Shown here: one piece after another, positions 7,118 through 13,990 of the stretch
Position numbering within the stretch: the first letter of the stretch is position 1
How the letters are laid out: each line of letters opens with the position of its first letter
Assembly: GCA_014378085.1 (NCBI GenBank)
Contig: JACMOJ010000063.1
Span: 1 to 14,540 of the forward strand
Direction of reading: 5' to 3'
Length of the DNA: 14,540 nucleotides
DNA from: Burkholderiales bacterium
Lineage (GTDB): Bacteria > Pseudomonadota > Gammaproteobacteria > Burkholderiales > Usitatibacteraceae
Program-made: the position numbers and the translations under genes
Notes under the pieces: generated by a model
What the model was told of the DNA's origin: nothing
Database searches by the model: none
The model's input: only the letters and a program-made list of their open reading frames with translations

Positions 7118-8260
7118 CTAGTCTGCTTTCTTCGGGACGGGCAACCCAACCAGCGCTGGATTGTGTTGTCCAATATCTGGCAACCGCCAATCGGGCTGTG
7201 CGGGTTCATTGGCGAATTTGATCGGGTTGTTTAAATGTTTTGCACCCTCGCCATCAACGTGGATCGTGTCGCGTGAAGCAAGGTGAGGCTCCTGTGTTGC
7301 CTCATAAAGATCTCGCACCGGCGACCAGCAAACATCAATACCATCGAGGAACACCGTCCACTCGGCGAGTGTCTTGGTCAAAAACGTTTCGCGAAGAAAT
7401 GCCTTTACTGGCTCGTGTGAGGGACCGGGCGGCGTGGATCCCGCCGCGATCAAATCAGGCCGCCCCAGTGCCGTTAGGAGATTCTTCACAAACTTGTGTT
7501 CGCTACCGCCAAGCGCCAACCACTTATGGCCCGCAGTTTCGTACAAGTTGTAAAAACTGCCGCCGCCAAAACTGCGTTGCTGTTGCACATCCGGAGCGCG
7601 ACTTTCCGCAAACGGAATACCCATCACGTTCGGCGTCCAGCTCAGCAGCGAATCTTGCATCGAAATATCGAGATAGTCGCCGCGACCGGTGCCATTGACG
7701 GCATTGTCACGACGCCACAGCGCCATCAAAATTCCCGAGAGCGCCATGAGTGATCCCGCCAGATCAGCCACCGGCATGTTTGGATGGGTGGGTTTGCCAT
7801 CGCGCCCAAGATTCAAACTCACCACGCCGCTATCGGCCTGTATAGCCAGATCGTGCGCGGGCTTTAATCGCTTGGGGCCGGTCTGGCCAAATGCCGAAAT
7901 GCTGCAATAGATGATGCGCGAGTTACGCTTCGATACGGTCGCATAGTCGATGCCGAGGCGGTCCACCGTGCCGGGACGGAATCCTTCGACCACCACGTCA
8001 GCCGTATCAATAAGCTTGAGCAAGGCTTCTTTTTGCGCCGGGTCTTTAAGATCAAGGCTGATACTTTTTTTGCCGCGGTGGGTGTTGCGAAACCATACCG
8101 TCTGTCCGGCCTCAGTTGCGCCGACATGCCGTACCGGTTCACCTTCGCCGGGTGGCTCAAGCTTAATCACTTCCGCACCGTGGTCTGCCATCAACATCGT
8201 GAGATGCGGACCGGGTAGGAACAACGATAAATCGATGACGCGAATGCCGGAGAGTTTCAT
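7118..8260 (-). CDS. Class III CoA-transferase (CaiB/BaiF family), copy 1
   Basis: The 380-residue cytoplasmic enzyme moves CoA from an acyl-CoA donor to a free carboxylic acid. It opens MKLSGIRVIDLSLFLPGPHL, the usual family N-terminus, followed by MLMADHGAEVIKLEPPGEGE. Asp166 in NMPVADLAGS is at the position of the catalytic aspartate that forms the aspartyl-CoA intermediate. SAFGQTGP (122-129) and TGRGDYLDISMQDSLL are further family blocks. The ATG at 8260 (AGGGA six bases upstream) is preferred over an in-frame extension to 8281. It is followed two bases later by the Bug receptor and preceded by a second CoA-transferase across 144 bases. Substrate unresolved; family members use oxalate, carnitine, succinate, itaconate and others. 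Confidence 0.9.
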   Translation of the reverse strand: MKLSGIRVIDLSLFLPGPHLTMLMADHGAEVIKLEPPGEGEPVRHVGATEAGQTVWFRNTHRGKKSISLDLKDPAQKEALLKLIDTADVVVEGFRPGTVDRLGIDYATVSKRNSRIIYCSISAFGQTGPKRLKPAHDLAIQADSGVVSLNLGRDGKPTHPNMPVADLAGSLMALSGILMALWRRDNAVNGTGRGDYLDISMQDSLLSWTPNVMGIPFAESRAPDVQQQRSFGGGSFYNLYETAGHKWLALGGSEHKFVKNLLTALGRPDLIAAGSTPPGPSHEPVKAFLRETFLTKTLAEWTVFLDGIDVCWSPVRDLYEATQEPHLASRDTIHVDGEGAKHLNNPIKFANEPAQPDWRLPDIGQHNPALVGLPVPKKAD

Positions 8261-8404
8261 TGTGGTCCCTGTCCACCACAATACGTCGTCCGCGTTGAGT
8301 GAAAATTCCCCGGCTCGTTGGACTCACCCGCAGCCTTTCTTAAAGGGGGCAAGCAACGCGAAGCGGTGCTCGGGGATTTTGCGGTGCACGCTTGCATCTT
8401 GGCC

Positions 8405-9610
8405 TTACGCAATCGCCCTCGCCGCACGTAACTCGGCAATCTGCGTACCGCTGTAGCCGATTTCTTGCAGCAGGACTTCGGTGTCTGCTCCCAATGCCTT
8501 GGCCGGCTGGGCAGGCAACCGCTGGCCGTCTACTTTGATCGGGTTCGCTAGCCGTCGCAGCGCCGGATTTGCGGGATGGTTGAGCGTTTGGATCATGCCG
8601 ACCTGTGCCACGTAGGGATTGTCCAGTCCTTTTGCCATATCGTAGATTGGCGCGATCGGAATCACGCCACCGAGTTGTTGCATCCACTCGTCCGGTGTGT
8701 GTTTCATGAACTCGGCATCGAGAATTGGTGTGAGTGCATCACGATTAAGCCGACGATTCGGAATCGAATCAAACCGGGGATCACGCGCCAACTCCGGTAT
8801 GCCGATACCTTCACAAAGAGCCACCCAAAATTTATCAATCATACAAAGCACAAACACCCAGCCGTCTTTGGCTTGGTACATCTGCGCCGGCACCGTAGCC
8901 GGATGTGCACCACGCGGCATACGCTGGGTAATGTGGCTATTGTTCAGGTACCAAGTGGCGGGATAGCTCAGTTGATGAAGTGCGACGTCAAACAACGATA
9001 CGTCAACATCACGCCCTTTGCCACTCTTCAACGCACCGATTACACCGGCGAGTAACGCAATCGACATGGTCATGCCGGTCATAAAATCGACCACCGATAA
9101 ACCAAATCGTGCGGGTGGACCATCGGGTTCACCGGTCAACATACAAAAGCCAGCTTCAGCTTGCATCAAATAATCGTAACCTGGCCAATCGGTACGGTCG
9201 TTATCACGGCCATATGCCGATAGATGTGCGCACACAATGGATGGCTTCACCTTCGACAGCGTAAGGTAATCAAGGCCAAGTTTCTTCGGCTGGTCCCCGC
9301 GCAAATTATTCAGTACCGCATCGCTGCTCGCCACCAACTTCTCAAATACCGCTCGGCCACCCGGCGCTTTCAGATCCAGCGCAAACGACTTTTTGTTGGC
9401 GTTAAACGTCTGGAAGAATTCAGAGTCACCCTCGCCGAGAAAAAACGGACCATTCGCGCGCGAGACGTCACCACCCGTCGTCGGGTTTTCGATCTTGATG
9501 ACTTCCGCGCCGAGGTCGGCCAAATACATCGAGCCGTATGGGCCCGCGCCGTATTGTTCGACGGCGACGATACGGATGCCAGTGAGAGGAAGGTCCTTCG
9601 ACGGTTGCAT
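8405..9610 (-). CDS. Class III CoA-transferase (CaiB/BaiF family), copy 2
   Basis: The 401-residue enzyme is full-length for the family. The start is PLTGIRIVAVEQYGAGPYGS, with GAEVIKIENPTTGGD following. Asp175 in LSVVDFMTGM matches the catalytic aspartate. SAYGRDN (131-137), GYDYLMQAEAGF and GKGRDVDVSLFDVAL are other family blocks. It is clearly diverged from the neighbouring copy, so this is not a recent duplication. The two may act on different acids, or as subunits of a heteromeric transferase, as in some benzylsuccinate and phenyllactate systems. An AAGG six bases before the ATG at 9610 is an adequate ribosome binding site. The upstream gap holds palindromic repeats. Confidence 0.9.
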   Translation of the reverse strand: MQPSKDLPLTGIRIVAVEQYGAGPYGSMYLADLGAEVIKIENPTTGGDVSRANGPFFLGEGDSEFFQTFNANKKSFALDLKAPGGRAVFEKLVASSDAVLNNLRGDQPKKLGLDYLTLSKVKPSIVCAHLSAYGRDNDRTDWPGYDYLMQAEAGFCMLTGEPDGPPARFGLSVVDFMTGMTMSIALLAGVIGALKSGKGRDVDVSLFDVALHQLSYPATWYLNNSHITQRMPRGAHPATVPAQMYQAKDGWVFVLCMIDKFWVALCEGIGIPELARDPRFDSIPNRRLNRDALTPILDAEFMKHTPDEWMQQLGGVIPIAPIYDMAKGLDNPYVAQVGMIQTLNHPANPALRRLANPIKVDGQRLPAQPAKALGADTEVLLQEIGYSGTQIAELRAARAIA

Positions 9611-9658
9611 TAAAGCCTTATGGTGAAGAGGTGCGGCACACTGCGGGCTAACTTCACA

Positions 9659-9698
9659 CCTCCCCCTTCAAGGGGGAGGCTGGGAGGGGGATGGGTGG
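9659..9698. repeat. Palindromic intergenic repeat, arm of a larger inverted pair
   Basis: It starts with a near-perfect stem: CCTCCCCCTT, one C, AAGGGGGAGG (9659-9679), followed by a G-rich tail CTGGGAGGGGGATGGGTGGG. The sequence at 9721-9759 is nearly its reverse complement (CCCCATCCCCACCCTAACCC, then the CCTCCCC stem). Together they form an inverted pair about 100 bases long with about 22 bases between. This is a REP/BIME-like class of dispersed element. Confidence 0.7.
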
Positions 9699-9738
9699 GA
9701 ATCACCACGCTAGTGTCTTAACCCCATCCCCACCCTAA

Positions 9739-9868
9739 CCCTCCCCTTGAAGGGGAGGGAACTACTTTTCTGCCTCCCTTTCAAGGGGAGGGAACTACTT
9801 TTCTGCCTCCCCTTGACGCGGAGGGAACTCCCTTTCTGCCTCCCCTTGAAGGGAAAAGAACTTCTTTC
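9739..9868. repeat. Four-copy 33-base tandem array of a palindromic repeat
   Basis: Units begin with CCTCCC at 9740, 9773, 9806 and 9839, an exact 33-base period. Each consists of a palindrome (best copy CCTCCCCTTGAAGGGGAGG, 9740-9758) plus a GAACTACTTTTCTG tail. Copies decay to the right: unit 2 has CCCTTTCAAGGGG, unit 3 has TTGACGCGGAGGG, unit 4 has GAAGGGAAAAGAAC. The array lies 15 bases after the acyl-CoA dehydrogenase stop and fills most of the 272-base gap to the next gene. Stem-loops in the message could stabilise or terminate transcripts. Confidence 0.85.
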
Positions 9869-9882
9869 AAATCGGCAGGCCG

Positions 9883-11055
9883 CTACACCCGATTTCGTTC
9901 AACGAGCTGCTTCGAAATAATGATGCGCTGCATCTCATTCGTCCCCTCACCGATACACATCAGCATGGCATCGCGGTAGTAACGCTCAATTTCATATTCC
10001 ACCGAATAACTTGCACCACCAAATATCCGCATCGCTTCGGAAGCGCAGAACACACCGGCTTCGGAGGCAAAGTACTTCGCCATTCCCGCTTCCATATCAC
10101 AGCGCTGCCCGCTGTCGTAGGCGCGTGCGGCGCTTTCCACCAGCAGCTTAGCAGCTTCGACTTGTGTGGCCATCTCGCCGAGCTTTAGTTGGATCGCTTG
10201 GTGTTCACAAATCGGTTTGCCAAACGTCTTACGTTCTTGCGCGTAACGCACCGCCAAGCGGGTAGCCCCTTCGGCAATACCCGCACCACGTGCAGCAATA
10301 TTGATGCGGCCCAGTTCCAATCCCCCAACTGCCTGCTGGAAACCTTTGCCTTCCACGCCACCCAACAAACAACTCTCGTGCACACGATAGTCTTGGAACG
10401 CCAGCTCGCAGCTATCAATTGATTTGTAGCCGAGCTTTTTCATCTTATTAGAAACAATGAAACCCTCACCCTTCTCGGCGATCAACATGCTCATGCCTTT
10501 GTGGCGCGGCTCTGCAGTGGGGTCGGTTTTAACGAGCAGCAAAATGCCGCCGCCGTTGCCGGAATTGGTAATCCAAATTTTGTTGCCATTGACGACGTAA
10601 TGTTCGCCATCTTTTTTGGCGACCGTACGAATGGCCTGCAAATCCGTCCCACAATCCGGCTCCGTTAGGCCAAGCCCGCCGCGCAATTCACCACTGGCCA
10701 TGCGCGGCAGATATTTTTGTTTTTGCTCCTCCGTCCCAGCACGCTCAATGGCCGCGGCCATGATGAGATGAGAATTAAAAATGCCAGTGGGTGCCATCCA
10801 CACCGATGACACTCGCGTGACGATCTTCGCGTAAACACTCGCTGGCAGTCCGAGCCCGCCGTATTGCTGGCCGATGGTTGCGCCAAACAGCCCCAGCTCT
10901 TTCATTTCCTCGACGAGTGCGTGTGGATACTTATCCTCGTGGTCGTACTCTTTTGCAATCGGCTTGACGGATTTTTCGACCCAAATGTCGATGGCATCGA
11001 GCAACATACGCTCGTCGTCTGCGGTGAAGTTACTCGTCTCTGTCATTGCGTTCAT
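9883..11055 (-). CDS. Acyl-CoA dehydrogenase
   Basis: The 390-residue FAD enzyme is normal length for the family; it forms an alpha-beta double bond in an acyl-CoA and passes electrons to ETF. The N-terminal helical domain is about 10-120. The FAD/substrate motif is LGLTEPDCGTD (128-138), followed by WITNSG (161-166). The C-terminal domain has RKTFGKPI (275-282) and the catalytic base Glu370 in CIGEGTNEMQR, the short-chain/branched-chain position. The ATG at 11055 has GAGAT upstream; a second in-frame ATG lies at 11046. It is isolated by repeat-filled gaps of 272 and 313 bases on its two sides but has the same orientation as the MaoC and CitE-like genes. The substrate is not predictable from sequence; a methylsuccinyl-type or short branched acyl-CoA would fit the neighbours. 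Confidence 0.93.
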   Translation of the reverse strand: MNAMTETSNFTADDERMLLDAIDIWVEKSVKPIAKEYDHEDKYPHALVEEMKELGLFGATIGQQYGGLGLPASVYAKIVTRVSSVWMAPTGIFNSHLIMAAAIERAGTEEQKQKYLPRMASGELRGGLGLTEPDCGTDLQAIRTVAKKDGEHYVVNGNKIWITNSGNGGGILLLVKTDPTAEPRHKGMSMLIAEKGEGFIVSNKMKKLGYKSIDSCELAFQDYRVHESCLLGGVEGKGFQQAVGGLELGRINIAARGAGIAEGATRLAVRYAQERKTFGKPICEHQAIQLKLGEMATQVEAAKLLVESAARAYDSGQRCDMEAGMAKYFASEAGVFCASEAMRIFGGASYSVEYEIERYYRDAMLMCIGEGTNEMQRIIISKQLVERNRV

Positions 11056-11368
11056 AGTGTTATCTCAAATCACAAACACAAGCATTGGTGCGGTTTTTCG
11101 GGCAAGAATGCTTGAAAGTGCCCGCCGCTTCTGGTGTTTTTTTTTCTACTCTATTCCGCCCCATCCCCACCCCCACCCCTCACCCTCCCCTTCACGGGGA
11201 GGGAATTTCACCTGCGCCTCCACTTCAAGGGGAGCAAACGTTACAACAGTCGCTACCTCCTCCCCGTTTCAAGGGGGAGGTTGGGAGGGGGAGGTTGGGA
11301 GGGGGAGGGGGCACGAACTTCAACAGATCCGTTCCCGCCCACCAAACGAAGCTTTAATACAACTGCCG
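11056..11368. repeat. 313-base intergenic region with degenerate palindromic repeats and a G-rich tract
   Basis: No gene is seen here. The middle carries the same repeat class as 9659-9868. A stem CCCTCCCC/GGGGAGGG (11183-11203, loop TTCAC) is preceded by CCCATCCCCACCCCCACC. An imperfect copy lies at 11217-11234, and CCTCCCC/GGGGAGG at 11259-11280. These are followed by a perfect 14-base tandem duplication TTGGGAGGGGGAGG (11281-11294 and 11295-11308). Six G runs of three or more occur between 11273 and 11311. An oligo-T run (11137-11145) lies at the left. Any promoter for the acyl-CoA dehydrogenase would be here but none was recognised. Confidence 0.75.
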
Positions 11369-11887
11369 CTAGTAATTGACCTTGTCCTCGACTGAATGCC
11401 CGCGCTTTGCGATCAACATCGTGCGGTTAAACGAACACACCAATACCTTATCTTGGTTGTATCCGTCGGTACTCACGCTGACGATGCCAGCACCAGGACG
11501 TGACTTCGATTCGCGTTTGTCCAACACCTTTGATTCCGCATACAACGTGTCCCCGGCAAACAGCGGATGCGTCATTTTGATGTCTGTCCAACCAAGGTTG
11601 GCAATCGCCTTCTGGCTCACGTCTGTCACACTCATGCCGACCATCAGCGCCACCGTCAGTGGTGAACAGACAATACATTTGCCGAACTCGGATGCCTTCG
11701 CATACTCGGGGTCAAAGTGCATCGGGTGAGTATTCATGGTCAACAGCGTAAACCACACATTGTCTGTTTCGGTAATCATGCGGCCTGGTCGGTGTTCATA
11801 AATGTCACCAACATTAAAGTCTTCAAAATAGCGACCAAAATGTTCGCGATAACGATTCGGACCAACTTGTTTGACGTTTTGCACCAT
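11369..11887 (-). CDS. MaoC-family (R-specific) enoyl-CoA hydratase, mesaconyl/itaconyl-CoA hydratase-like
   Basis: The 172-residue hotdog-fold hydratase adds water to an enoyl-CoA. GRYFEDFNVGDIYEHRPGR (18-36) and LTMNTHPMHFDPEYA followed by SEFG are characteristic. The catalytic His57 is present, but the usual partner Asp (as in PhaJ, D-x-N-P-x-H) is Asn52. This N-T-H-P-x-H version appears in a MaoC subfamily that often sits beside CitE-like lyases. A loosely conserved GGGAA is upstream of the ATG at 11887. It follows the CitE-like gene by 39 bases, so the pair likely works in sequence: hydration to a hydroxyacyl-CoA (for example citramalyl- or methylmalyl-CoA), then cleavage. The specific substrate is inferred from context only. 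Confidence 0.85.
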   Translation of the reverse strand: MVQNVKQVGPNRYREHFGRYFEDFNVGDIYEHRPGRMITETDNVWFTLLTMNTHPMHFDPEYAKASEFGKCIVCSPLTVALMVGMSVTDVSQKAIANLGWTDIKMTHPLFAGDTLYAESKVLDKRESKSRPGAGIVSVSTDGYNQDKVLVCSFNRTMLIAKRGHSVEDKVNY

Positions 11888-11926
11888 ATGTTTCCCGTAG
11901 TGTTGTTTAAGCTAGCTTTAGCGGGC

Positions 11927-12802
11927 TTAATGCGATTGCGCCATATTGAAATCGGTCTCGCGAAGCCCCAGTTTTGCAATTTCAATCACACGCAGCGCGG
12001 CGAGCTCTATTGGTCGATCAACCAACTTGCCCTCAACGGCAATCCCCGCACCTTTGGCCGCCTGCATCGCCGCCACAATTTTTTCAGCTTGCGCGAGTTC
12101 GTCTGACGTCGGCAGAAATGCGCGTTGAATCGCATCAACCTGCGCGGGATGGATCGCAGATTTATTCGTAAAGCCCAAATCCATGACCCGCTGGGTGTGG
12201 GTAGCCACGGCCGCTAAATCCTTAATCTCCAAACTGGGCACGTCAATCGCCCCGATTTCCGCTTCAGCCGCAGCAGCGGCAATCATGCCTCGTGCCCAAA
12301 GCCAACCGTCGTAACCTGGCTTGACGCGCGCGGCAACCGCGTAATCAAACCCGCCAAACATGAGCGCCTGCACCCGCCTTGCCGCGCGTGCAATTGAACG
12401 CGCCTCAAACACCGCGTGTGGTGACTCGAGTTGCGCGATCACCGGGATTTCGGCGTGGCAAAGGATGTGCAAGACACCTAAAATCTCGTTAGCACTTTCC
12501 ACTTTCGGCAACATCACAAACGCCGGCCGAAAACCGCCTGACGCGATTGCGACCAGATCGGCGCGGCCAAGCTCGGTGGTTGCGTTGTTAATGCGCAACC
12601 CAAGCTCGCCTCGTGACTGCGTAGCGGCGGCAATGAAATCGAGGGTTGCCCGACGCGCAGTTGCCTTATCGGCCAATGGCACAGCGTCTTCTAAATCAAT
12701 ACAAACTTGATCCGCGCCGGTCGCAAGCGCTTTCTCGAACCGATCTGGTCGGGACCCTGGCACAAACAGTAAACAACGACGCGGATTGATAGAAACGCTC
12801 AT
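11927..12802 (-). CDS. CitE-like HpcH/HpaI aldolase-family lyase (citramalyl-/malyl-CoA lyase type)
   Basis: The 291-residue TIM-barrel lyase belongs to the citrate lyase beta/malyl-CoA lyase group, which cleaves 3-hydroxyacyl-CoAs to acetyl-CoA or propionyl-CoA plus a 2-oxoacid. Visible motifs are LLFVPGSRPDRFEKAL (11-26), CIDLEDAV (34-41), LRINN with Arg70, KVES (100-103), the Mg ligands Glu126 (AQLESPHAV) and Asp153 (FGGFDYA), and KSAIHPAQ (214-221). The start overlaps the deacetylase stop in an ATGA (12799-12802), indicating translational coupling. With the MaoC gene just downstream, citramalyl-CoA or a related substrate is plausible. Free-standing CitE-like proteins are often misannotated as citrate lyase; no citrate lyase alpha or gamma subunit is present. 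Confidence 0.9.
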   Translation of the reverse strand: MSVSINPRRCLLFVPGSRPDRFEKALATGADQVCIDLEDAVPLADKATARRATLDFIAAATQSRGELGLRINNATTELGRADLVAIASGGFRPAFVMLPKVESANEILGVLHILCHAEIPVIAQLESPHAVFEARSIARAARRVQALMFGGFDYAVAARVKPGYDGWLWARGMIAAAAAEAEIGAIDVPSLEIKDLAAVATHTQRVMDLGFTNKSAIHPAQVDAIQRAFLPTSDELAQAEKIVAAMQAAKGAGIAVEGKLVDRPIELAALRVIEIAKLGLRETDFNMAQSH

Positions 12803-13737
12803 GGCTTCACGTTCGCCGCAAAGTGTTTGGCAATATCAATACGGCGCGCGAACAGGACGCCCGGCTTTTGTGATGCGTACTTGAGAAATTTATCCAGGTA
12901 GCCTATGCGTCCCGGCCGGCCGATGATGCGCAGATGTAATCCCAGCGACATCATGATCGGCGTGGCGCGAGTCTTGCTAGTTGCCTCCTTGTGCATTTGA
13001 TCAAGCGTATCAACCGCGTACTCCAGCCACTGCGATGGCATATAGCTTGGTGCCAGCCACATCTTCATGTCGTTGGTGTCGAGCTGATACGGCACGATGA
13101 TCATTTTTTTCTTGCTACCGGCGGCTGCATTTTCCACGTCGCCCCAAAACGGCGTGTCGCGCGAATAATCATCCATGTGGTAGAGGCACCCGGCTTCTTG
13201 CAGCAGGCGACGTGTGTTTTTAGTATGGAGATAACGTGACAGCCAGCCCTGCGGACGCACGCCGGTCGACTTCTCAATGCTGTCTAGGCCATTCTTGATG
13301 AACTCGCGTTCACGCGCTTCGTCAAACGAGAACTGGTGTACCCAGCGATAACCGTGGCAGCACGTTTCGTGTTTACGCGCTTTGATGTAGTCAGCAATGT
13401 CAGGGGCGCGTTCAAGAGCGAGGGCCGCCGCCGTGTAAGTCGCCGCCACTTTGTATTTGTCGAGCAATGCCGCGACACGTGTATGACCTTCAAGGATGCC
13501 GTAACGGTAGTTGGATTCGTTGCCGTAATTTCGAATCGGCTTTTTTAGCGACACACCGAGTTCATCGACCGGTTCGGTGATTTTGTCGCCATCACCGATT
13601 GAATATTCGGAACCCTCTTCCACGTTGACGACGACCGATAGCGCGACCTTAGCGTTGGTGGGCCAGGTCCAGGTTGCCGATGAAGCGGTTTTTTTCGATG
13701 GTGCTTTAGCTGTCGCCATGTTGTCAGTCGCGCGCAT
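12799..13737 (-). CDS. PuuE-like polysaccharide deacetylase family hydrolase
   Basis: The 312-residue NodB-fold protein is of the PuuE (allantoinase-like) subgroup, which hydrolyses C-N bonds, including cyclic amides. Instead of the TFDDG of classical deacetylases it has NVEEGSEYS (38-46), as in PuuE proteins. CCHGYRW (126-132) provides a His, and LGLHLRIIGRPGR (265-277) gives the second conserved His and the G-R-P-x-R motif. No signal peptide is seen; the first 25 residues are Ala/Ser/Lys-rich and poorly conserved-looking. ATGs at 13737 and 13719 are both possible and neither has a strong ribosome binding site. The stop overlaps the CitE-like start by four bases. It is more likely a catabolic amidohydrolase than a cell-wall enzyme, but the substrate is unknown. 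Confidence 0.82.
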   Translation of the reverse strand: MRATDNMATAKAPSKKTASSATWTWPTNAKVALSVVVNVEEGSEYSIGDGDKITEPVDELGVSLKKPIRNYGNESNYRYGILEGHTRVAALLDKYKVAATYTAAALALERAPDIADYIKARKHETCCHGYRWVHQFSFDEAREREFIKNGLDSIEKSTGVRPQGWLSRYLHTKNTRRLLQEAGCLYHMDDYSRDTPFWGDVENAAAGSKKKMIIVPYQLDTNDMKMWLAPSYMPSQWLEYAVDTLDQMHKEATSKTRATPIMMSLGLHLRIIGRPGRIGYLDKFLKYASQKPGVLFARRIDIAKHFAANVKP

Positions 13738-13763
13738 TTTTAATTTGGTCTACGAAGTCAGGT

Positions 13764-13914
13764 TTGTCATTCCGAACAGATTTTCGTGGGAGATCACATC
13801 CGGCAAAAAATGTGATGCCGTTGTTTTCGAATCCCCCTTCGAGTGCCGCCTTTCTAGCGTCACCGGCTTGCAAAGAGATAAGATTCCTTAATTAAAACGT
13901 GTTCGGAATGACAA
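13764..13914. repeat. MITE-like element with 15-base perfect terminal inverted repeats
   Basis: TTGTCATTCCGAACA (13764-13778) and its exact reverse complement TGTTCGGAATGACAA (13900-13914) bound 151 bases with no coding sequence. A further TTTT/AAAA pairing continues inward after a two-base mismatch. GTCATTCCGAAC-type ends are common in non-autonomous dispersed elements in many bacterial genomes. It lies in the 250-base gap between the short-chain dehydrogenase stop and the deacetylase start. Any promoter for the deacetylase-CitE-MaoC genes must be in or near it. No target duplication is clear at the edges. Confidence 0.65.
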
Positions 13915-13945
13915 GTGAGGGGGCAGTTAATGCGCTCGTGTAAAT

Positions 13946-13966
13946 AAATGGTGTCTGACCCCATTT
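13946..13966. repeat. Short GGTGTCTGACCCC palindromic motif
   Basis: AAATGG (13946-13951) and CCATTT (13961-13966) flank TGTCTGACC, forming a small imperfect palindrome; on the minus strand it reads GGGGTCAGACACC. Motifs of this type recur in many proteobacterial genomes next to insertion sequences and REP-associated transposases. Here it lies 25 bases after the short-chain dehydrogenase stop and 32 bases from the MITE-like element. It may be a remnant or a transcript-end structure. Confidence 0.35.
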
Positions 13967-13990
13967 TCGTTTGGCAAGCGCAGCAGTTTT

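Noticed and set aside
7116..7190. Longer N-terminus for the Bug-type receptor (start at 7190)
   Set aside because: It overlaps the CoA-transferase coding sequence and pushes the signal peptide inward; the GTG at 7115 gives the standard length.
8261..8404. Possible small gene or regulatory RNA between the two CoA-transferase genes
   Set aside because: Only a short weak CCTTT/AAAGG hairpin is visible and no conserved frame or RNA motif was recognised.
9739..9868. CRISPR-like regular repeat spacing
   Set aside because: The 33-base units abut with no unique spacers, each is palindromic, and no cas genes are nearby; it is a tandem repeat.
10874..11395. 173-codon plus-strand open frame crossing the G-rich repeat region
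   Set aside because: It passes through palindromic repeats that translate to low-complexity Pro/Ser/Gly sequence and overlaps two real genes in antisense.
13793..13816. Stem-loop ATCACAT/ATGTGAT as a terminator for the short-chain dehydrogenase gene
   Set aside because: The stem is AT-rich and has no T tract after it in the direction of transcription; it is better seen as internal structure of the MITE-like element.
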